DNA from: Streptosporangiaceae bacterium
Lineage (GTDB): Bacteria > Actinomycetota > Actinomycetes > Streptosporangiales > Streptosporangiaceae
Length of the DNA stretch: 22,719 nucleotides
NCBI GenBank assembly: GCA_030052355.1
Contig: JASIGS010000476.1
Span: 1 to 22,719 of the forward strand
Direction: 5' to 3'
Part shown: piece by piece, positions 1-8,123 of the stretch
How the letters are laid out: every line of letters begins with the position of its first letter
Position numbering within the stretch: the stretch's first letter is position 1
Translations under genes and position numbers: made by a program
Notes under the pieces: generated by a model
Seen by the model: only the letters and a program-made list of their open reading frames with translations
Database searches by the model: none
What the model was told of the DNA's origin: nothing

Positions 1-1
1 G

Positions 2-1684
2 CTGCAGCTGGAGCTGCGGCGAACGGAGCCGGAGCAGGTCAGCGCACTGCACATCCGCGCGGCCGGATGGCTTGCCAGCCACGGTTACCCGGTCGAGGCC
101 ATCCGGCATGCCCAGGCCGGCGGTGACTGGGAGATGGCCGCCCGGCTGCTAGCCGACAACTGGTCCGGCCTGTACCTGGACGGGCAGGAATCGACGACGC
201 ACGCGCTGGTGAGCGCATTCCCAGCCGGGGCGGCAGCGGGCGATGCCGAGCTGGCGGCAGTAGCCGCGGCGGGCGAGCTGGCGCAGGGTTCACTGGTCAG
301 CGCGGAACAGCTCCTGGTCCTGGCCGAGCGAGGCCTGGCACAGGTGCCAGAGGGCCGGCGCGAGCAGGCGCTGACCCTCCTCGGGGTCGTGCAGATGATG
401 TACTCCGGCCGGAGCGGAGACCAGCATGGGCGGGCCAGCCACGCGGAGCGCGTCGCCGCAGTCTCCGCGGTCCCCGCGGCGACCCGGCCCGGCGTAAGTG
501 AGGAGCTGCGTGCGTTCGCCCTGGCCGAGATCGGCGACACCGAGACCTGGGCCGGCCGACTGGACCTGGCGGAACCGCACCTCGACATGGCCATCACGAT
601 CGGACGGAGGATCGGCCGACCCTATATCGAACTCATGGCCCTGGTGTACCGGGCCGAGATTGAGCTCAACAGATGCTTTCCCCGCGCGGAGGGACTCAGC
701 AGGCAGGCCATCGGCCTGGCAGAGCGGCACGGCTGGACCGACGATCTGTTCAGCGGGTTCGCTGCCATGACGCTCGGCGGCGCCCTGGCCTGGCAGGGAC
801 GGGTTGACGACGCGGACGCCTGGGTTGGTCGCGCCGAGCGCATCTTTCGTAGGGAATCAAACCCCGCCGCGGCCATGGGCGGCCAGTACGTCCGCGGCCA
901 GCTCGAGATGGGTCGCGGCCGATTCGCTGACGCCCTCGCCGCGTTCCGGGCTGCCGAGCGGCTAGCCGGCCCGCACCCGCTCGCGCGTCCGCTGCGAGCC
1001 TGGCTGGTGCACGCCCTCGCGCAGCTCGGCCACACAGCCGCCGCCGAGGACATCCTTGCTGGCCTCAGCGACCGCGACCGCAACCGCAACGAGATGCGCG
1101 TCGCCACCGCCGCGCTCAGGCTCGCCCAGCACGACCCGCATGGCGCGACCGCAGCCATAGCACCCGCCCTGGAATTCCCGGGCACGGCGGGCTGGCCCGC
1201 CTGGCTCATTGAAGCGTTCCTGCTGGACGCCATCGCCCGGAACGCGCTCGGCGACCTGCCCGCGGCCGGGCGCTCGCTGGAGCGCGCACTAGCCCTGGCT
1301 GAGCCCGACGGCGTCGTGATGTGGTTCCTGATGCATCCCGCCTGCGAACTGATCGAGACTCGCGCACATGAGCAGACCGCTCATCCCGTCCTCGTTGCAC
1401 GGATCCTCGACCAGCTGGCCCGCAGGGCAACGGCTTCGCCGGTTCCCGGCGCGCCACTGCCGATCCAGCCACTGACCCGCAGCGAGATCCGCGTGCTGCG
1501 CTACCTGCCAACCCATCTGTCGGCGCCGGAGATCGGCTTTGAGCTGCACCTCTCGACAAACACAGTGAAAACGCACATGCGCAACCTGTACGTCAAGCTC
1601 GGTGCCCACACCCGCACGGAGGCCGTCGCGGCCGCGCGGAGCCTCGGACTGCTCGCCCCGCCCGCTCCGGCCGAGCAGACCTGA
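2..1684 (+). CDS. LuxR-family (MalT-like) transcriptional regulator, 5' truncated by window edge
   Basis: This is the C-terminal part of a large LuxR-type regulator. The frame is open from base 2 with no stop. The residues before the first ATG (position 134) read like the family's winged-helix/TPR linker (AAGWLASHGYPVEAIRHAQ), so the gene begins outside the window and the ATG at 134 is not its true start. The middle is an alpha-helical TPR-like region rich in Ala and Leu. The last ~65 residues form a LuxR HTH: LTRSEIRVLRYL, then SAPEIGFELHLS, then the recognition helix TNTVKTHMRNLYVKLG. The family normally carries an N-terminal ATPase domain, which is not visible here. It is convergent with the next gene. 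The function as a DNA-binding activator is inferred from the family; targets are unknown. Confidence 0.88.
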   Translation: MQLELRRTEPEQVSALHIRAAGWLASHGYPVEAIRHAQAGGDWEMAARLLADNWSGLYLDGQESTTHALVSAFPAGAAAGDAELAAVAAAGELAQGSLVSAEQLLVLAERGLAQVPEGRREQALTLLGVVQMMYSGRSGDQHGRASHAERVAAVSAVPAATRPGVSEELRAFALAEIGDTETWAGRLDLAEPHLDMAITIGRRIGRPYIELMALVYRAEIELNRCFPRAEGLSRQAIGLAERHGWTDDLFSGFAAMTLGGALAWQGRVDDADAWVGRAERIFRRESNPAAAMGGQYVRGQLEMGRGRFADALAAFRAAERLAGPHPLARPLRAWLVHALAQLGHTAAAEDILAGLSDRDRNRNEMRVATAALRLAQHDPHGATAAIAPALEFPGTAGWPAWLIEAFLLDAIARNALGDLPAAGRSLERALALAEPDGVVMWFLMHPACELIETRAHEQTAHPVLVARILDQLARRATASPVPGAPLPIQPLTRSEIRVLRYLPTHLSAPEIGFELHLSTNTVKTHMRNLYVKLGAHTRTEAVAAARSLGLLAPPAPAEQT

Positions 1685-1756
1685 GTGGCATGCTGCAGCG
1701 ATGGCAATTGCGGAGACGACTGTCAGCGAATCCACGGGCCCGCGGAGCACGGGCGC

Positions 1757-1782
1757 AGCCAGCCTGCTCATGCGGGCTGGCT
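1757..1782. terminator. Hairpin at the convergent gene ends
   Basis: AGCCAGCC (1757-1764) and GGCTGGCT (1775-1782) are perfect inverted repeats around a 10-nt loop. Flanking GC-rich bases could lengthen the stem imperfectly. It lies between the stop of the plus-strand regulator at 1684 and the 3' end of the minus-strand regulator, overlapping the last codons of the latter. There is no U-tract, which is usual for actinomycete terminators. A role as a bidirectional terminator is inferred. Confidence 0.45.
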
Positions 1783-4700
1783 CCCGCGCGGCGAGATCTC
1801 GCCCGGAGCCTGTTCGACCACGATGCGGGCAAGCTCGACACGGGACGTGATGGCGAGCTTGCGGAAGGCCTGGCGGAGATGATGCGCAACGGTGTGGGTG
1901 CTGATATACATGCGGGCTGCGATCTGGTTATTGCTCAGTCCCTCGGCAACGAGACAGGAGATGGCCTGCTCGGTAGCGGTCAGGCTGTGCCAGCCCCCGA
2001 CATGACTATCGCCAGGGCTTGTGCTCCAGTGCCGGCGCCGGATGCCCAGCTCGCGAAGCCGAGATCGAACCCGCGCCTCATCCCGGCATGCCCCCAGCTG
2101 CCGATACCGGGTGAGCGCCGATGTGAGGGCATCGACGGCACCCTCCCGTTGGCCTCGCCGCTCCTGCAGTACGCCTAGGTCCTCTGCTGCCGACGCCCTG
2201 GCCCACGGGTCCGCGTGCTCTCGCGCAGAGCTGGCCAGCGAGGCAGGATCACGATGCAGCAGACCCATCGCATGCCTGGCGGACGGGCCAGACGCCGCGA
2301 ACCAGGGGTTGGCGGCAGCCAGGCCAGCGGCAGCGTCGGCGGCCGCCGTCGCCAGCCTCTCGTCTCCGGCTGCCAGCGACGTACGCACGAGCCATGCCGC
2401 TAGCGCCGGATCTGCCAGCAGGGGCCCGGGACGAACGGGAAGGTCAGCGCAGAAGGCGCCCAGGCCGTGGAGTGCCTCCACAGGGCCACGGGTCGCTTCC
2501 GCGACCTGCGCATCGGCGAGGCTGCTCTCAGACCGCGCATAAACGCTCGCGGCATGCATGCCACTGAGCGGACGGTTCCTGATGTGAGCCGCCGCCGCCT
2601 CAACACGGCCGCGACGCAGCTCGATGACGGCAAGGACACTCAGGGCGCTGGCGACATATGAGTCGGCACCCAAGGCCAGGGCGTGGGCCAGGGCAGCAGC
2701 ACCTTCGGCGCTGGCATCGCTTAGCCGTCCCGCCGCCAGGTGTATGCGAGCGCGCAGTAGCGTCACAGCCGAGCCTGCCGGAATGCAGGTCAGGTCAGCG
2801 GCTGTCGCGCCACCCAGGACGGCCTCTGCGTCGTCCAGCTCGCGCATGTCCACAAGCGTTGCCGCCAGGACCAGGAGAGGTTGGGCGTCCCGGGCATCCG
2901 GCGAGATGCCCGAGCCACGCGCGGCGTCACGCGCTAGCTCGAGGCTTTCGCGGACCTGCGCCCTGTCCCAGCAGCGGCATGCCTGCAGGATCAGTGCGGC
3001 CGGAGTGGTGGTGCCGGGCCGGACCTCTGGCTGGGTGGCGTCTGCGGTGTCCCCGGCTATGCCTGTCAGCGCCTGAAGGCGGGCTGCGCGGGCGCGGGCT
3101 CGCACATCACCCGGCAGCTGTCCGGCGTCCAGGACAGCCGAAGCCTCGGCGGCTGCCTCTCGCGGCAGCCCGCGAGTGCACAGGACCCAGGACATGACGC
3201 ACCGGAGCCGGTGCTCGGCTGCCAGCGGAAGCGGCCTTGCCCGCGTTGCCTCGGTAATGGCCAGAGCCTGCTCAAGCCTGCCCGCCGCCGCCAGCGCTTC
3301 GGCGGCAGTCACTGACCGCGCCAGCGCAGCCGGGTCGCCGGGCCGGGTCAGCTTCAGCGCGTGGACTGCAAGGTCGGCTGCCGCCTGCGGAGCTGACCGG
3401 ATCGTCCGGGCCACAGCACGGTCCAGACCTGGCAGCGACGCGGGGTCGCCAGAGTCCGCGCCCTCTAGCAGGTGACTGGCCGCATCCGTCGCAGAAGCCC
3501 CGCGGCCGAGCAGGATCTCGCCGTACTGGCGGTGGAGCGTCCGGCGGGCCGGCGCTGGGACAATGCCGGCGGCCGCACGTCGGAGCAGTTCACTGCAGAA
3601 GGCGAAGCCGTGCTCCGTCGCGCTGACCAGGGCGGCATCAATTCCCTCCTCGATGGCCGGCAAGAGCGAGGCCGGGGGCTCGCCGAGCATGTCCGCGGCG
3701 TCCTCCAGCTGGAAGGCTGGGCCAAGCACGGCCGTTGTCAGGAGCAGGTGACGGGTTTGCCGGGTAACCTGCCCGAGCCGCTGCTGGGCGACCTGGCGAA
3801 GCTGCACTGGCGGGCTGGAAGAGGTCAGGACGGAGCAGCCGTCCCTGATCTCGACTGCCCGGACCTTGCGCAAGCTGCCGATCAGCTCGGCAAGGAGCGC
3901 TGGGCTGCCCGCCGCGCCCCTCGCCAGCGCAGCCAGTTCCGGGCCAGGGGGCGCGCCGAAGGCGTCGGTGAGCATCATCTGCGCTGCATCCTCGGCCAGC
4001 GGGGCGAGTGTGACCCGGACGGCGCCGTCGCGCTCTAGCAGGGAGAACAGATGACCGGCACCGCCGCGAACAGTGCTCGAGCGGGCCAGCAGCCAGGCTA
4101 CGGGCCGCTGGCAGAGATCCCGTTGCAGGGACCGCAGCGCCGCAAGGGTTCCTTCGCTCTCGCAGTGCAGGTCATCTAGGCATATCAGCAGCGGAGCAGA
4201 CGCTGCGCGCTGCTCCAGTCGGCTGCGCATGCGCGCGAGCTGATGAGCCGGGCCAGGCGGGTCAGGATGATCGTGACCGGGACCCTCCCCGGTGAGCGGC
4301 TCACGTAGAGCTGCGCGGAGCGTGAACAGCGGGGTTGCATAGGCGAGCGGATCGGCCGCCCCGGCGAGGAGCGAGAAAGCGCGATCAGCCGCCTGCTGGC
4401 AGCCATCACGGAGCAGCCGTGACTTCCCGATCCCCGGCTTTCCCTCGACCAGTACCACGCCAGCAGATCCTCGCTCGGCGTGCCCCAAGAGTTCACCGAT
4501 CACGGCACGCTCGGTGTCACGGCCGCGCAGTGCGATCGTGCCGACGGGCACATGAGGACTGCTGACGCTGGCGCGCTGCCCAGCCGCCTCAGCACGGATG
4601 GCGGTCGTCACTCTCAGCACGCGGCCTGACTGCCGGTGTGCCGGCTGGTCCGCCTGTCGGCTGCAGTCCTCGCTGGCACTGCCTGGCCCTGACCTCTGAC

Positions 4701-4800
4701 GTTCCGTGACGGCAGGGCGTGCTATCTGCCATCGTCCCAGCATGCTGGGTCCCGGTCCGCGGCGCCTCGCACGATCCGTGTGAATCTCGCGGCCATGCAC
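1768..4800 (-). CDS. LuxR-family regulator of the LAL type (N-terminal ATPase, C-terminal HTH)
   Basis: This is a complete large ATP-binding LuxR regulator. Counting from the GTG at 4800 (1010 aa), a Walker A motif GKPGIGKS lies near residues 120-127 and a Walker B motif LLICLDDLH near 204-212. A long helical TPR-like middle follows, then a C-terminal HTH (LTATEQAISCLVAEGLS, then STHTVAHHLRQAFRKL). The start is uncertain. The first ~63 residues are Arg/Gly/Pro-rich and look non-coding, and a GTG at 4611 or an ATG at 4743 would also leave a full family protein. The 4800 start lies 14 nt after the stop of the upstream small gene, suggesting co-transcription. The protein is probably a cytoplasmic ATP-dependent transcription regulator; its effector and targets are unknown. 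Confidence 0.9.
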   Translation of the reverse strand: MHGREIHTDRARRRGPGPSMLGRWQIARPAVTERQRSGPGSASEDCSRQADQPAHRQSGRVLRVTTAIRAEAAGQRASVSSPHVPVGTIALRGRDTERAVIGELLGHAERGSAGVVLVEGKPGIGKSRLLRDGCQQAADRAFSLLAGAADPLAYATPLFTLRAALREPLTGEGPGHDHPDPPGPAHQLARMRSRLEQRAASAPLLICLDDLHCESEGTLAALRSLQRDLCQRPVAWLLARSSTVRGGAGHLFSLLERDGAVRVTLAPLAEDAAQMMLTDAFGAPPGPELAALARGAAGSPALLAELIGSLRKVRAVEIRDGCSVLTSSSPPVQLRQVAQQRLGQVTRQTRHLLLTTAVLGPAFQLEDAADMLGEPPASLLPAIEEGIDAALVSATEHGFAFCSELLRRAAAGIVPAPARRTLHRQYGEILLGRGASATDAASHLLEGADSGDPASLPGLDRAVARTIRSAPQAAADLAVHALKLTRPGDPAALARSVTAAEALAAAGRLEQALAITEATRARPLPLAAEHRLRCVMSWVLCTRGLPREAAAEASAVLDAGQLPGDVRARARAARLQALTGIAGDTADATQPEVRPGTTTPAALILQACRCWDRAQVRESLELARDAARGSGISPDARDAQPLLVLAATLVDMRELDDAEAVLGGATAADLTCIPAGSAVTLLRARIHLAAGRLSDASAEGAAALAHALALGADSYVASALSVLAVIELRRGRVEAAAAHIRNRPLSGMHAASVYARSESSLADAQVAEATRGPVEALHGLGAFCADLPVRPGPLLADPALAAWLVRTSLAAGDERLATAAADAAAGLAAANPWFAASGPSARHAMGLLHRDPASLASSAREHADPWARASAAEDLGVLQERRGQREGAVDALTSALTRYRQLGACRDEARVRSRLRELGIRRRHWSTSPGDSHVGGWHSLTATEQAISCLVAEGLSNNQIAARMYISTHTVAHHLRQAFRKLAITSRVELARIVVEQAPGEISPRGSQPA

Positions 4801-4814
4801 TTGGCGCTGACATC

Positions 4815-5030
4815 TCAGCCAGGTGCCACCCGGCGCACCTCGATCAGTTCCAGGCCCAGAGACTCGACAGCCGCCAGCACTCCGAAGACAGCGGCCTGAT
4901 CTGGCATCGCTCCGCTCAGCACGGTGTCATAGCCGTCGACTCGGACCCGCATCTCCGGGAACGCGGTCCGCATCACCTGCCCAAGATGGCCACGCACCCG
5001 GATCTCGTAATGCGCGCCAGTGCTAGCCAT
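4815..5030 (-). CDS. Small conserved-looking protein, function unknown
   Basis: A 71-aa protein starting MASTGAHYEIRVRGHLG and ending LELIEVRRVAPG. It has a balanced, folded-protein composition with no membrane segment or signal peptide, and it reads like a compact alpha/beta domain. Sequences of this flavour (HYEIRVRGHLG, then TVLSGAMPDQAA, then LGLELIEVRR) are familiar as short uncharacterised actinobacterial proteins, but I cannot name a family. The ATG at 5028-5030 has only a weak AGGCG upstream. Its stop lies 14 nt before the GTG of the LAL regulator on the same strand, so the two may be one transcript. A partner or sensor role with that regulator is only an inference. Confidence 0.72.
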   Translation of the reverse strand: MASTGAHYEIRVRGHLGQVMRTAFPEMRVRVDGYDTVLSGAMPDQAAVFGVLAAVESLGLELIEVRRVAPG

Positions 5031-5487
5031 TTGTGCGCCTGCGCGCTAGCCGCACTGCTCGCGGGGCCGGTCGCTCATCCAGGAGAAGCGCCGTCCCGGG
5101 ACCGGGGCGAAGCCCGTTAGCCAGGCCAGGGCATGGCCGCGAGCCATATCCATGAGGACGGCAGGAACGAGCAAACGCCAGCATGCCTGACAGCAGGCCG
5201 GTTGCGAATGCCGTCGACAATCCTCGCACCTCCGGGCCGATAGTGCCGCTGCCAGCATCGGCGCCGGCAGCCGCGGGCCACATCGTCAGATCCGCTAACA
5301 GAACCGTGCGGCCTCAGGGCGAGCCGCCCCGGGCGGACGGGCTAACTACGCCGGGAGCGCGCGACCGCCGCGGGCCGCCTTGCTGGAAATTAGCCATCTT
5401 GACGATGCCAGCGCCTGCCCGCCCGCCTCATAGTTGGCGTCACCGCATCGAGTCAGCATGCGTGCGCGGCGAAGGGATCGACCAGCC
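5031..5487. other. Divergent intergenic region, no supported gene
   Basis: These 457 nt separate the minus-strand small gene from the plus-strand molybdoenzyme and should hold both promoters. Short frames exist on both strands, but they have skewed Arg/Pro composition, no ribosome binding site and no recognisable family. A TTGACG hexamer at 5399-5404 points towards the plus-strand operon, but no good -10 follows at normal spacing. No clear promoter or operator can be assigned. Confidence 0.5.
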
Positions 5488-6099
5488 ATGACCAGCCCGG
5501 TCTCACGGGGCTTTCACCGTCGCAGTCCGCCCGGGGATGCCGGGGCCGGGAAGCTCCCGCCGGGGCAGCATCCCACGACGGACTTCCCGGTGCTGTCGGC
5601 AGGGCCGACGCCGCACACGCCGCTGCCGGAGTGGACCTTCTCCATCCGCCAGGCGGGCCGGACGCTCAGGTCCTGGACGTGGGCGGAACTCGTGGACCTG
5701 CCGACCGAGACGGTGACGGTCGACATCCACTGTGTCACCCGCTGGTCGAAACTCGGCACGGTGTGGCGGGGCATTCCGGTCAGCCAGCTGCTGGACCAGG
5801 TCCGGCACGACGCGCAGTACGTGCTGGCGTTCAGCGACGGCGGCTACACCACCAACCTGCCGGTCAGCGACGTGCGCGGCGGCCAGGCGTGGGTGGCTTT
5901 CGACTACGACGGGCAGCCGCTGGCACCGGAGCACGGCGGGCCCGCGCGGCTGCTCGTTCCGCACCTCTACTTCTGGAAGAGCGCCAAGTGGGTGCGCGGC
6001 CTGGAGCTGCTCGATCATGACCAGCCCGGCTTCTGGGAGAACTACGGCTACAACAACTACGGGGACCCATGGCGGGAACAGCGGTACGCGGGCGACTGA
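5488..6099 (+). CDS. Sulfite-oxidase-like molybdopterin oxidoreductase
   Basis: A 203-aa protein from the ATG at 5488, chosen because GAAGGGA lies about ten bases upstream. An in-frame ATG at 5434 would add an Arg-rich tail without a ribosome site. It matches the short single-domain actinobacterial members of the sulfite oxidase/YedY superfamily. The Mo-ligand cysteine is C82 in the motif DIHCVTRWSKLGTVWRG, followed by GGYTTNLPV and LLVPHLYFWKSAKWVRGLELL, which bind the pterin in this family. There is no Tat signal, haem domain or dimerisation domain, so it is probably cytosolic. The 3' end overlaps the downstream reductase gene by 31 nt, so the two are likely translationally coupled. The substrate (sulfite, sulfoxide or other) is unknown. 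Confidence 0.92.
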   Translation: MTSPVSRGFHRRSPPGDAGAGKLPPGQHPTTDFPVLSAGPTPHTPLPEWTFSIRQAGRTLRSWTWAELVDLPTETVTVDIHCVTRWSKLGTVWRGIPVSQLLDQVRHDAQYVLAFSDGGYTTNLPVSDVRGGQAWVAFDYDGQPLAPEHGGPARLLVPHLYFWKSAKWVRGLELLDHDQPGFWENYGYNNYGDPWREQRYAGD

Positions 6100-6803
6100 C
6101 CTGGCAAGTCGCCACCGTCGCAGCCGTGGCCGACGAGACAGGCTCGGTCCGGACGATCTCACTGGACCTGCCGGACTGGCCGGGCCACCAGGCCGGTCAG
6201 CACCTGGACCTCCGGCTGACGGCCGACGACGGCTACCAGGCGGAACGGTCGTACTCGATTGCATCCGCCAACGGCGAGCCCGTCGCGATCACGGTGGAGC
6301 GGTTGGACGACGGCGAAGTCTCGCCGTATCTCACTGAGGAGCTACGCCCGGGCGACCAGATGGAGGTACGGGGACCGATCGGGAACTGGTTCACCTGGGG
6401 ACCTGACGACGGCGGTCCGCTGCTGCTGATCGCTGGAGGATCCGGCGTGGTGCCGCTGCGTGCCATCCTGCGGCACCGTCAGCGCAGCGGCAGCAGCGTG
6501 CCCGCCCGGCTGCTGTACTCGTCCCGGTCACTCGAGGACGTCATCTACCGGCAGGAACTGGACCAGTACCGGGGCAGCGCCGAGGTGCGTTACACACTGA
6601 CCCGCCGCCAGCCCCCGGGCTGGGGCGGATTGGTTGGCCGAGTCGACGACGCCATGCTCGCCCGCATCGCCTGGCGAGCGGCCGAGGGACCGCTGGCTTT
6701 CATCTGCGGGCCCACTCCCTTCGTCGAGGCAGTGGCAGGGCTGCTCGTTGCCCGCCACTACCCCGAGAGCCGGGTCAAGACCGAGCGCTTTGGAGGCGCC
6801 TGA
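6069..6803 (+). CDS. Ferredoxin-reductase-like FAD/NAD(P)-binding oxidoreductase
   Basis: A 244-aa flavoprotein of the ferredoxin-NADP reductase superfamily. It has an FAD-binding barrel with RSYSIAS (residues 60-66), a phosphate-contact segment GEVSPYL (82-88), an NAD(P)-binding GGSGVVPLRAIL (from 123) and the C-terminal CGPTPFVEAV (213-222). It ends at ERFGGA with no [2Fe-2S] ferredoxin domain, so it needs a separate electron partner. Its ATG lies inside the molybdoenzyme gene, preceded by GGGGA, and its TGA shares a base with the next ATG. The simplest reading is a dedicated electron carrier between NAD(P)H and the molybdoenzyme; the partner is inferred from gene fusion-like spacing, not shown directly. 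Confidence 0.92.
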   Translation: MAGTAVRGRLTWQVATVAAVADETGSVRTISLDLPDWPGHQAGQHLDLRLTADDGYQAERSYSIASANGEPVAITVERLDDGEVSPYLTEELRPGDQMEVRGPIGNWFTWGPDDGGPLLLIAGGSGVVPLRAILRHRQRSGSSVPARLLYSSRSLEDVIYRQELDQYRGSAEVRYTLTRRQPPGWGGLVGRVDDAMLARIAWRAAEGPLAFICGPTPFVEAVAGLLVARHYPESRVKTERFGGA

Positions 6804-7048
6804 TGGCTCTAGACGGCAACGCCATCGGCGGCCTGCTCCTCGAGGTCTTCGCCGCCGACATGACCAGCGCCCTGGCAACCTGTGCCGCCTGCGGTGCGGT
6901 CCGTCCGGTCGCCGAGACCACGGTCTACCTGCGCGCGCCAGGAGTTGTCGTCCGCTGCCGCACCTGCACGAACGTCCTGATGGTCATCTCTCGGGTACGA
7001 GGGCTGAACTGCGTCGACCTGAGCGGCCTGCTGGCACTGCAGACGTAG
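6803..7048 (+). CDS. DUF6510-type small CxxC protein
   Basis: An 81-aa protein with two CxxC pairs, C27-A-A-C30 and C52-R-T-C55, separated by a short beta-rich stretch, as in a zinc ribbon or rubredoxin-like knuckle. The overall shape matches the DUF6510 family, which I recall next to sulfite-oxidase-like and FNR-type genes in actinobacteria; the family assignment is from memory. The ATG overlaps the preceding stop (TGATG), so it is the third member of the operon. The four cysteines could bind zinc or iron and might serve as an assembly or electron-transfer factor. No experimental function is known to me. Confidence 0.85.
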   Translation: MALDGNAIGGLLLEVFAADMTSALATCAACGAVRPVAETTVYLRAPGVVVRCRTCTNVLMVISRVRGLNCVDLSGLLALQT

Positions 7049-7174
7049 GCGACACGTGACCGACTCGCAGATCCTTGCCGGTTCATCGGTGGACCAGCCG
7101 CCGGTTCCCTTCTGCCGACTGTCCGTCTTGACGATGTGCAAACGCAGCGTGACGACGACGCTACCCATGAGCAG

Positions 7175-7189
7175 GCGGTGCAGCACCGC
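7175..7189 (+). promoter_or_regulatory. Small leader hairpin upstream of the short-chain dehydrogenase
   Basis: GCGGTG (7175-7180) pairs perfectly with CACCGC (7184-7189) across a 3-nt CAG loop, with extra GCA/TGC pairing outside. It lies about 30 nt before the start codon at 7219 in the 170-nt gap after the DUF6510 gene. It could influence the leader of the 7219 operon or terminate the upstream one; neither is shown. Confidence 0.3.
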
Positions 7190-7204
7190 TGCATGCCGCT
7201 CACC

Positions 7205-8106
7205 GGAAGGAGTCCCGCATGAGCATGAACTGGCTCGAGGGCATGCACCCGCAGATGGGTGACCCGATGACCGAGCAGATGGGCAATCCCCAGATGGGCA
7301 GCCCGATGACCGAGCAGGTGGCCAGCCCGATGACGATGCCCATATTCGCCGGGCAGAAGCTCGTAGTCGTCGGCGGCAGCAGCGGCATGGGCCGCCAAGT
7401 CGCAGCCGACGTTGTCGCCGCAGGTGGCAGCGCCGTCGTGATCGGCCTGCGCGACAAACTGGTCAACGACACCGCGGCCGAGCTCAACCGCTGCGGCAAG
7501 GCCTATGGCATCGCCGCCGACCTGACGGACCGGATGGAGGTGGAGCGCGTCCGCCAGCAGCTCGCCGGCGAGCACGCCGACGCCACCCTGCTGGTGAACG
7601 CGGCCGGCCTGTTCGTTCCCAAGCCGTTCCTGGACCACGACGGCGAGGATTACGACTCCTACCTCGAACTGGACCGGGCTATCTTCTTCATCACCCAGAC
7701 CGTGGCGCGCGGCATGGTCGCCCAGGGCCGCGGCGGTTCCATCGTCACCATCGGCAGCATGTGGGCGCACCAGGCCATCGGGGCCACGCCTTCGTCGGCA
7801 TACTCGCTCGGCAAGGGCGGCCTGCACGCGCTCACCCGCAACCTCGCCCTCGAGCTCGCGCCTCACCAGATCCGGGTCAACGCCGTCGCTCCCGCCGTAG
7901 TCGCGACGCCGATCTACGAGCGGTTCGTGCCCAAGGACAAGCTCGACGCGACCCTGCACAGCTTCGACGGCTTCCACCCGCTCGGCCGCACCGGGACCAC
8001 GCGGGACATGGCCAACGTCATCACCTTCCTGCTCTCGCCTGCTACTAGCTGGGTCACGGGCGCCATCTGGGACGTCGACGGCGGCGTCATGGCGGGACGC
8101 AACTAA
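7205..8106 (+). CDS. Short-chain dehydrogenase/reductase with methionine-rich repeat N-terminus (coding from 7219)
   Basis: A 295-aa SDR whose ATG at 7219 follows GGAAGGAG (7205-7212, included in the coordinates). The classical Rossmann fold has GGSSGMG (52-58), NAAG (127-130) and the catalytic triad S180, Y195, K199 (YSLGK). The tail [12 protein letters not shown] is typical of the family. The ~40 residues before the fold are unusual: QMGDPMTEQ (12-20) and QMGSPMTEQ (25-33) are near-identical units with a 13-residue period. It is probably a cytosolic NAD(P)-dependent alcohol or ketone oxidoreductase; the substrate is unknown. The lactonase-like gene follows after 17 nt, so they are likely co-transcribed. 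Confidence 0.93.
7252..7317 (+). repeat. In-frame 39-nt-period repeat in the dehydrogenase N-terminus
   Basis: Positions 7252-7278 and 7291-7317 are two 27-nt copies differing at three positions, separated by a 12-nt linker that itself begins ATGGGC. The period is 39 nt, exactly 13 codons, so the frame is preserved. A third degenerate unit (VASPMTMP) follows. Confidence 0.85.
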
Positions 8107-8123
8107 CACCACAAAGGAGAGTC

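Noticed and set aside
5023..5283. Short minus-strand frames with hydrophobic patches upstream of the small gene
   Set aside because: Two overlapping frames each have fragments that look protein-like, but there is no ribosome site, no known family and no continuous domain. A decayed gene is possible but not supported.
5503..6264. 253-aa minus-strand open frame across the molybdoenzyme and reductase genes
   Set aside because: It is Arg/Pro/Val-rich and antisense to two well-supported genes with catalytic motifs.
5397..7136. TCTTGACGATG at 5397-5407 and 7126-7136, both upstream of operons
   Set aside because: An 11-base match is expected many times by chance in a window of this size, CTTGACGATG also occurs inside the LAL coding region near 11341, and no -10 follows at proper spacing.
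6925..8112. 395-aa open frame on the minus strand across the short-chain dehydrogenase gene
   Set aside because: It is antisense to a gene with intact SDR motifs and a strong ribosome site. Its composition is Val/Asp/Gly/His-rich with no family features, as expected of a GC-rich shadow frame.
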